Assembly (NCBI GenBank): GCA_963930645.1
Contig: OZ005652.1
Span: forward strand, 323,420,738-323,484,737
Origin: Salticus scenicus
Lineage: Eukaryota; Arthropoda; Arachnida; Araneae; Salticidae
Direction: 5' to 3'
DNA length: 64,000 bases
The notes beneath the pieces are model-generated. The model ran no database searches and was not told the DNA's origin. It worked only from the letters and a program-made list of their open reading frames with translations. This document shows, one piece after another, positions 57,663 through 64,000 of the stretch. A program made the position numbers and the translations under genes. Each line of letters begins with the position of its first letter. Positions within the stretch are counted from its first letter, which is position 1.

Positions 57663-58128
57663 CATTAATTTTTATTATTTTGACACCACTATTTTTAAAT
57701 GGAAATTTTTAAATACTATTACAGCACTAAAACATTTTTTTTTTATTTGAAAATAGTAGTAACAAAATAATAAAATGCACAAAAAGTATAAAATCGTTTC
57801 CATCCCTGAAAAATCGATTTTTTTTTCCTTTTTTCTAAAATGAAGAAAATAAATTGAGCAAATATTTTTCCATTCCTTATGCCACATCTTTAATTTTAAA
57901 GCTGTATAGGAATATTTTTAATTACATATTACCGAATAGTTTTTAAATAAACATTTTTGCAGTTTATTATGTATTCTTGAAATCATTATATACTATTTTT
58001 ACTTAAGAATTTCAGTAGGAGATAATCCAGAGTTCAGTACCGTCAATTTTTTCTAGTATCATATTTTTATAAGGCAATCTCCGAATTATTCAATCGAAGA
58101 TAAGTACTGGAGACGATTATTAATTTTT
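57068..58128. other. No gene recognised
   Basis: A/T-rich with a T run of about 29 at 57632-57662. No element ends are visible. Confidence 0.45.
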
Positions 58129-58550
58129 ACTTTCTCTTACCCATAAGGTAGAGAAAGTAATGTTTTTGGGTCAAATTTTCGAACGCGAGATTTTGTTATA
58201 TTTACACGTTTTGAGGTCCCCTGAATATGAAAATCATGTTTTTAGCAAATGGTCTGTGTGTATGTCTGTATGTCTGTGTGTCTGTCTGTGTGTCTGTCTG
58301 TATGTCTGTGTGTCTGTCTGTGTGTCTGTCTGTTATATCTCAAAAACAAATTATGGCAGAAAGTTCAAACTTGGTATTCTAAATGTGTATCATATAGGGA
58401 TGCTACAGTAAGCTTTTCGTTAAGATCAAACAAATGGTTCGTGTACAGGGACAATCAAGAGAATTCGAATACATTACGTCTATGGGGGAAATTGCAGGTA
58501 AGTAGAGTTTAACGTCTATAGACTGCACTAAACCAAATGAAACGAATATA

Positions 58551-58577
58551 CACTGAAGTGACAAAAGTCATGGGATA
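58551..58577 (+). repeat. Left TIR of the Tc1 transposon
   Basis: 27 bp, CACTGAAGTGACAAAAGTCA plus TGGGATA, identical to the right end reversed (59742-59768). These are the transposase binding and cleavage ends. Confidence 0.95.
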
Positions 58578-58622
58578 GCAATATGCAAATATACAGATGG
58601 CAGTAGCATCGCGTAGAACAGG

Positions 58623-58657
58623 TATAAATGCGCAGTGCTTTCGCAGGGCTTTCATTT
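58623..58657 (+). promoter_or_regulatory. Putative TATA box and initiator of the transposase
   Basis: TATAAAT at 58623-58629 is followed, 31 bases from its first T, by the A of TCATTT (58652-58657), resembling an arthropod initiator. The first ATG of the transposase is 43 bases further on. This spacing is what a TATA/Inr polymerase II promoter needs, but it is read from sequence only. Confidence 0.45.
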
Positions 58658-58696
58658 GTGTTCAAGTTATTCATGTGAAGAGGTTTTGACGTGATT

Positions 58697-59737
58697 ATGA
58701 CCGCACGACGGGAATTAACAGACTTTGAACGCGGAATGTTAGTTGGAGCTAGACGCATGGGTCATGCCATTTCGGATATCGTTAGGGAATTCAACATTCC
58801 CAGGTCCACTGTGTCAAGAGTGTGCCGAGAGTATCGAATTTCAGGCATAACATCCCACCATGGACAGCGCAGTGGTCGACCGCCTGCACTTAACGACCGA
58901 GACCGGCGACGTCTGCGAAGAGTTGTAAATGCTAACAGACAAACAACACTGCGTCAAATAACCGCGGAAATCAATGTGGGACGTACGAGGGACGTGTCCG
59001 GTAGGACTGTGCGGCGAAATTTGTCTTCCTTGGGCTATGCCAGCAGAAGACCGACTCGAGTGCCTTTACTGACAGCACGACATCGCTTTCAGCGACTCTC
59101 GTGGGCACGTGAGCATATCGGTTGGTCCCTAGATGAATGGAAAACCGTGGCCTGGTCCGATGAGTCACGATTTCAGTTGGTAAGAGCTGATGGTAGGGTT
59201 CGAGTGTGGCGCAGACCCGACGAGGCCATGGACCCAAATTGTCAACAAGGCACTGTTCAAGCTGGTGGTGGCAGCATAATGGTGTGGGCTGTTTTTACAT
59301 GGCATGGACTTGGTCCTCTGGTGCGACTGAACCGAACATTGACTGGAAATGGTTATGTTCAGCTACTTGGAGATCACTTGCAGCCATTCATGGACTTCAT
59401 GTACCCAAACAACGATGGGATTTTTATGGATGACAATGCACCATGTCACCGGGCCACAACTGTTCGCGATTGGTTTGAAGAACATTCTGGACAATTCCAG
59501 CGAATGATCTGGCCACCTAGATCGCCCGACATGAATCCCATCGAGCATTTATGGGACATCATCGAGAGGTGTGTTCGTGCCCAAAATCCTGCACCATCAA
59601 CACTTTCACAATTATGGACGTCTATAGAGACAGCATGGCTCAATATTCCTGCAGAAGACTTCCAACGACTTGTTGAGTCCATGCCACGTCGAGTTGCTGC
59701 ACTTCGCCGGGCGAAAGGAGGACTGACACGATATTAA
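58697..59737 (+). CDS. Tc1/mariner transposase, DD36E type, intact
   Basis: 346 residues, a usual length for the family. It cuts at the TIRs and inserts the element at TA. Residues 22-45 form the first helix-turn-helix (ISDIVREFNIPRSTVSRVCR). GQRSGRPPAL (56-65) is the GRPR-type linker with P for the last R, and residues 68-112 form the second helix-turn-helix. The catalytic residues are D155 (AWSDESRF), D246 (FMDDNAPCH) and E283 (SPDMNPIEHLW); 36 residues separate D246 and E283, so the triad is DD36E rather than the common DD34E. GGGSIMVWAVF is at 190-200, and the end is SMPRRVAAL...GGLTRY. I chose the ATG at 58697; a GTG two codons upstream is not a likely eukaryotic start. There are no stops or frameshifts, so activity is plausible but untested. 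A DD36E family called Incomer has been described; whether this belongs to it needs a phylogeny. Confidence 0.96.
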   Translation: MTARRELTDFERGMLVGARRMGHAISDIVREFNIPRSTVSRVCREYRISGITSHHGQRSGRPPALNDRDRRRLRRVVNANRQTTLRQITAEINVGRTRDVSGRTVRRNLSSLGYASRRPTRVPLLTARHRFQRLSWAREHIGWSLDEWKTVAWSDESRFQLVRADGRVRVWRRPDEAMDPNCQQGTVQAGGGSIMVWAVFTWHGLGPLVRLNRTLTGNGYVQLLGDHLQPFMDFMYPNNDGIFMDDNAPCHRATTVRDWFEEHSGQFQRMIWPPRSPDMNPIEHLWDIIERCVRAQNPAPSTLSQLWTSIETAWLNIPAEDFQRLVESMPRRVAALRRAKGGLTRY

Positions 59738-59741
59738 GAGG

Positions 59742-59768
59742 TATCCCATGACTTTTGTCACTTCAGTG
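59742..59768 (-). repeat. Right TIR of the Tc1 transposon
   Basis: Exact inverted copy of 58551-58577. It starts four bases after the TAA stop codon, so the element has almost no 3' untranslated sequence of its own and no AATAAA signal inside. Confidence 0.95.
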
Positions 59769-60407
59769 TATACTTTTTGTAATAGAGATAGTTAACTGGG
59801 AAAAAAAAATTGTATATGTAGGAGCCTCGCCTCCCCCCTGGGGGGGAAGTCCCCCCCAGAGGGGTAGTAAATTTTCGAGGGGAGCAAATTTTCATGATGG
59901 GTATCTTTCAAAAGAGTTCGTCAATACTTTTAAAACGAATGGTTGAACCATCGATCTGCGATAATTTAAAACAAAGTTATCGATTTTTTTCACTTTTAAC
60001 GAAAAAAAAACTTAGAAAAAAAATCGTAATTTTTTTTTTTTTTTTTTTTTAATATTGAGAATAAAATGGACTTTTTTTGGATATTTAGTGTTACACTACT
60101 TCTTTAATATGGAAATCGTCTGCATTTTTTCAAATAATAATTTTAATAAATTATTTTTTAAAAAGAGAATTATTTTTTAATAACCGAATTAAATTTTATG
60201 TAAATCTAGGTGCATTAATGAAACGGGGGGTTGAGGGGGTAGTAGCCCCCCCTCACACAGAATTAATTATCATATGAAACTCTTCCGAAGCCTAATTTGA
60301 TTTGTTTAACATAGGTTTACATGGTTATCTTACCTCTTAATCTCCAACCTATATTTATAGTATTAAATTTCAGGGTAAGAGAAAGTCGTGTGAGTGACAC
60401 ACCAGAT

Positions 60408-60996
60408 TATTTCTATTGTGAAAAATTATATTGAAAACAGTAAATGCGCCGATTTATACGCAATAATATACGGAGTTGTTTAATTAAAATAAGTTTTAAT
60501 TATACGAAAAAAAAAAAAGCTTAAATATTTTACTTTTTGCTAGAAGTAAAAAGAAAACGATGTAGAAAAATTTATCAGTTTTAAAAAAGATTTGCTTACA
60601 AAGTTTTACTGGTGAAGCCATAAAGTGACATTATTTTATATGACTAAATTATTACATTTAAGGCTGAAAAGGGATTTTGTTATATTGTATGTATTAGAGA
60701 TTATTCACAATAAATAGCTATGGAATACCGTTAATATTTTAAATTTAGATGATAGTGATACTTATATTAAGGATTTAGGTATGTTAACTGTTAACGTTTT
60801 TACAACCAATTAACATCTAAGTAATAACATACATATTTTTTAACTTTTATCTCTTACACAAAGACAAATTTTGTTATTACTCATGCGTTTAAAAACTTCA
60901 AGAACGTTAGCTTATATTCAAGAAAATTATTCATTAATTATTCTTAACATGATCTTATTTCATTTCTTTATTATCTATCGTTCAGCATATTTTTTT
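60408..60996. other. No gene; spacer between two family B copies
   Basis: A/T-rich; nothing recognised. It separates two directly oriented family B repeats. Confidence 0.5.
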
Positions 60997-62039
60997 ACTT
61001 TCTCTTACCCATAAGGTAGAGAAAGTATTGTTTTTGGGTCAAATTTTCGAACGCGAGATTTTGTTATATTTACACGTTTTGAGGTCCCCTGAATACGAAA
61101 ATCATGTTTTTAGCAAATGGTCTGTGTGTCTGTCTGTGTGTCTGTCTGTATGTCTGTGTGTCTGTCTGCATGTCTGTGTGTCTGTCTGTTATCAGCATAT
61201 CTCAAAAACAAATTATGGCAGAAAGTTCAAACTTGGAATTCTAAATGTGTATCATATAGGGATGCTACAGTAAGATTTTCGTTAAGATCAAGCTAATGGT
61301 TTGTGTACAGGGTCAATCAAGAGAATTCTAATACATTACGTCTATGGGGGAAATTGCAGGAAAGTAGAGTTTAACGTCAATAGACTGCACTAAACCAAAT
61401 GAAATGAATATATATATTCTGTAATAGAGATAGTTAACTGGGAAAAATTTTTTGTGTACGTAGGAGCTTCGCCTCCCCCCCTGGGGGGGAAGTCCTCCCT
61501 CGAGGGGAGTAAATTTTCATGATGGGTATCTTTCAAAAGAGCTCGCCAATACCTTTAAAACCAATGGTTGAACCATCGGTCTGCGATAACTTAAAACAAA
61601 GTTATCGATTTTTTTTACTTTTAACGAAAAAAAAAAATCGTACTTTTTTTTTTTTTTTAGAATAAGTTGGACTTTTTTTTTTTGGATATTTGGTGTTATA
61701 CTACTTCTCTAACATGGAAATCGTCTGCATTATCATGAAAGATATTTTTTTTTAATAATAATTTTAATAAAATACTTTTTTAAAAACAGACTTATTTTTT
61801 AATAACTGAATTAAATTCTATATAAATGTAGGTGCATTAATGAAACGGGGGGTTGAGGGGGGCCGGTAGCCCCCCTCACACAGAACTAATTATTATATAA
61901 AACTCTTCAGAAGCCTAATATGAATTGTTTAACATAGGTTTACATAACAGTACTCGTTATCTTACCTATTAATCTGCAACCTGTATTTATTGTATTAAAT
62001 TTCAGGGTAAGAGAAAGTCGTGTGAGTGACACACCAGAT
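60997..62039 (+). mobile_element. Helentron-like repeat, family B, copy 3 (complete)
   Basis: The best complete copy, 1043 bp. It has ACTTTCTCTTACCCATAAGG, TAGAGAAAGT, the conserved block, and a TGTCTGTG microsatellite (61122-61190). Next are 'GTGTACAGGGTCAATCAAG', the C/G hairpin region (61472-61507), 'AAAACCAATGGTTGAACCAT', and a second hairpin GAGGGGGGCC/GGTAGCCCCCCTC (61854-61877). It closes with GGGTAAGAGAAAGT, CGTGTGAGTGACACACCAGA. The 5' ACTTTCTCTTACCC and the 3' GGGTAAGAGAAAGT are exact inverted partners of 14 bp, but the 3' one is followed by a hairpin tail of about 20 bp, so the inverted repeats are asymmetric. Confidence 0.8.
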
Positions 62040-62362
62040 TATTTTAAACATATTAATATTATCTCTATACAGAAGGTTTCTTAATTTCAGATACATGATT
62101 TTCCAGAGGCAATAAAATAGTATTTCATGAACAACTCGTTTGTAAGGAATCTAGCCTTGATTCCATTTCTTCCAATGTATATGAATCTTAAAAAAAAGAA
62201 TATATATATTTTTTAAGTTGTTCCGAAACGAAAATGAAATTAAATTTCTTTTTCAGATATTTTAAAATGTGTTTTTCAAGAACGGTTATTGACGATTCAA
62301 TTCAAAATTTCCGAATTTTTTGCATCGAATATTAATACACATATTACTAATAAATTTTTCTC

Positions 62363-62401
<39 letters not shown>

Positions 62402-62469
62402 ATCTATCTGTCCATTTATGTGTGTGTGCGTGCGTAATACATTGATAACATTTTAATTTATTCCGGAGC
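62040..62469. other. No gene; (TA)n microsatellite
   Basis: (TA)n at about 62365-62399 followed by TCTATCTGTCC and (TG)n. The rest is A/T-rich. Confidence 0.55.
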
Positions 62470-62625
62470 ACTGTTAATAACTACTTCCACTTTACTTGAA
62501 GTAAAATTTTCTTCAATATGTAATTACGATTAAAAAAAAAAAAAAATAAAAATAAAAATAAAATGATCTTCAAGAGAAATTGTTTGAGAAAGTTGCAGGT
62601 ACTAATAGCTCCGGAATAAGTTAAA
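62470..62625. mobile_element. Foldback MITE family G, diverged copy
   Basis: 'AAATTTTCTTCAATATGTAATTACGATTAAA' (with gaps) and 'CAGGTACTAATAGCTCCGGAATA' match the body and right arm of the family G copies at 33693 and 52058. The left arm is eroded. Confidence 0.45.
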
Positions 62626-63238
62626 TGTTAAATGTCTGTACATATATATAGGAGAAAGTACGTAAATATATAATACCATTTCTATTTGAATTCGCCATAA
62701 CAAATTCAAGTATTTTGGATTATTGTGAATTTGACTACTGCAAACTTTTCAGTGGTGTTAATGTTTTTTAAGGGTTACACGTAATAAAAATTTTTGTTAT
62801 TTTATTTTTTTTTTTGGTGGGGGGGGGGGGGACAAAGCAGGTAGTACGGAATAATTATAAAGGAAAATATTGAATACCCATTAAATAAAAGGATAAATGA
62901 AATAGGGTAATAACTTTACAGAATATTGTGAATAATTACAGTATTAAGGTCTTATTTTGAAATTAGTATTGAAAATAAACATTGAAAAAAATTATCAAAT
63001 TTTAAGTTATACAAAAATTACAAATAAGATAGAACTGTTGGTACTCCATGTTACACGAATCACCATATTAGAGAATAAATGAACTTCAACCACTTGTTGG
63101 TAGAAATAAGTTCATGGGAATCGGACTACTAATTAACTCAATATTCCTACCGGAAATGACTCTAGGTTTTCTTCCATTTTAGTGCTTCTTAAATAGATTA
63201 TGTAATTCGTAAGACTAACCTCTAAAAATGTCTCTATC
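62626..63238. other. No gene recognised
   Basis: A/T-rich with a G run of about 14 at 62817-62831 after a T run. Nothing else is supported. Confidence 0.45.
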
Positions 63239-63442
63239 TTGATAAATAAAGGAAGTTCTATGGCACAAAAACTGTTTTTCTCACTGACACAAGTTGAACT
63301 GCCGTTGATATTTGACATGGCTGACTGCGATTTAATAGCGGCTGTCCAGACAAGGCGAAAAGACCGTACAGTGGGAACTTACATTTTTTACCTCTACCCA
63401 GAAATTGGCGCTGTATACAAGCCTCGATTTTCTCTGATTTAA
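63239..63442. other. GC-richer block with unidentified open frames
   Basis: 63290-63440 is less A/T-rich than its surroundings. On the plus strand a frame contains MADCDLIAAVQTRRKDRTVG and YPEIGAVYKPRFS and ends TAA-G. The minus strand is also open in part (MSNINGSSTCVSEKNSFCAI). Neither matches a family I know. It may be a repeat fragment or a short exon. Confidence 0.25.
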
Positions 63443-63491
63443 AGGAATAACATTATACAGAAGCATTTGTAATTAACGCTGTAAACTCATA

Positions 63492-63812
63492 AAAATGCCG
63501 ATTTTTTTTTTTTTTTAATATGTATAATAAATAATATCAGTGCATGTAGAATTACATGTTTATTTGTCAAAATGTTTTCACCACGAAAAATATAATAAAA
63601 AAATCGTTTCTTCATCGCTAATTTAAAGGTACTGTCACAAGAGTAACATTTTATATAATGCAATTGCAGTTCACACTAGAATCTCATTAAAATGTCGAAT
63701 TTTTTCTTGAATGGGCATAATAATTATATCAATGCATGTAGAATTATACATGTTTGTCAAAATGTTTTCTTCATAAAAAATACAATAAAAAGATCATTTA
63801 TTCATCGTGATA
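63492..63812 (+). repeat. Tandem duplication, about 197-bp period
   Basis: Two units near 63495 and 63692 share 'AAAATG.CGA.TTTTTT', 'ATCA.TGCATGTAGAATTA', 'TTGTCAAAATGTTTTC' and 'TTCATCG'. The second lies close to the window's end. Confidence 0.75.
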
Positions 63813-64000
63813 TTCGGGCCCTTTAATGACGATTTGAAATACTAATGCCTATTAATAATTTTTTAGAACCATTCCTTTATAATAAACGAATTAAATTCGA
63901 AAGTACTATATGTATGTTTAATGAAAAAATAGAGTGCATTTTAGTATTTTTCTGTAAAGGTTTTTAAATCGTGTCAAAGTATGAGAATCTTGAAACATCT

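Larger units (their letters stand above)
58551..59768 (+). mobile_element. Intact Tc1/mariner transposon, 1218 bp
   Basis: Both ends are the same 27 bp in inverted orientation (58551-58577 and 59742-59768, starting CACTGAAGTGACAAAAGTCA) with no mismatch. TA flanks the element (58549-58550, 59769-59770). The other family B copies show the unoccupied target: GAATATATATTTTCTGTAAT near 46636 and a variant near 61406. Removing the element plus one TA here restores GAATATATACTTTTTGTAAT. Identical TIRs and an open transposase frame point to a recent arrival. Confidence 0.95.
58129..60407 (+). mobile_element. Helentron-like repeat, family B, copy 2 (split by Tc1)
   Basis: Starts ACTTTCTCTTACCCATAAGG, TAGAGAAAGTAATG. 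The conserved block 'CACGTTTTGAGGTCCCCTGA', a long TGTCTGTG microsatellite (58252-58333) and a GTGTACAGGGACAATCAAG core follow. The Tc1 transposon is inserted at 58551. After it come the C/G hairpin region (59831-59868), 'AACGGGGGGTTGAGGGGG', and the 3' end GGGTAAGAGAAAGT, exact inverted partner of the 5' start, then CGTGTGAGTGACACACCAGA (hairpin GTGTG/CACAC). Without the insert it is about 1.06 kb, like copy 3. It has no coding of its own. Confidence 0.78.

Noticed and set aside
58971..59682. Minus-strand and alternative-frame ORFs of 61-88 residues over the transposase
   Set aside because: They are shadows of the intact transposase, which carries all the catalytic motifs.

Overview
The window looks like nuclear DNA from an animal, most likely an arthropod and possibly a chelicerate. 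The reasons are its strong A/T bias, the many simple repeats (TA, CA, long A or T runs), and dense nested layers of animal-type mobile elements: Tc1/mariner, pogo-like, hAT, piggyBac-like MITEs, Helitrons, Helentron-like repeats and a tRNA-derived SINE. The host group is an inference from repeat content only. I found no cellular gene, rRNA gene, functional tRNA gene or CRISPR array. The only intact protein-coding gene I can support is a Tc1/mariner transposase at 58697-59737 (+).

Layout. 0-4 kb: a broken pogo-like transposase head (508-780, minus) and a 113/132-bp tandem array (2777-3774). 4.1-8.0 kb: a hAT element with an exact 8-bp target duplication, itself split by a 3.0-kb minus-strand Helitron that carries a GC-rich dimeric tandem array. 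8-14 kb: degenerate repeat, a GC-richer block at 8.78-9.37 kb and a terminal-inverted-repeat element (12203-12948). 14-20.4 kb: a Tc1 relic, a tandem array of about 175-bp units, and a very large inverted array (15.8-20.2 kb) of about 0.62-kb units facing each other across a 42-bp minisatellite. 20.4-27 kb: another Tc1 relic, small MITEs and a Helitron-type end. 27-33 kb: Helentron-like family A (27.5 and 32.2 kb) and a pogo-like transposase relic interrupted by a TTAA-flanked MITE. 33-39 kb: a foldback MITE family, a repeat (R) carrying a tRNA-like segment and a MITE with an exact empty site elsewhere, and a 1.67-kb Helitron (35561-37225). 41-47.7 kb: family A with a family C copy inserted in it, then family B. 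47.8-52 kb: a long-TIR TA element split by a dead Tc1 element and a piggyBac-like MITE. 52-57 kb: hAT and palindromic MITEs, and a Tc1-type MITE with a SINE inside. 58-62 kb: two family B copies, the first split by the intact Tc1 transposon.

The main result is structural. Three related repeat families (A, B, C) have the plan expected of Helentron-associated elements: a short 5' terminal repeat, a conserved block, a (TGTC/TGTG)n microsatellite, an inverted copy of the 5' repeat just inside the 3' end, then a short hairpin tail and insertion between T residues without duplication. They also share an internal motif (GTACAGGGACAC ... ATCATTACG ... CTATGGG) with two tandem arrays in the window. 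Several insertions can be checked inside the window because an uninterrupted copy of the target is also present.
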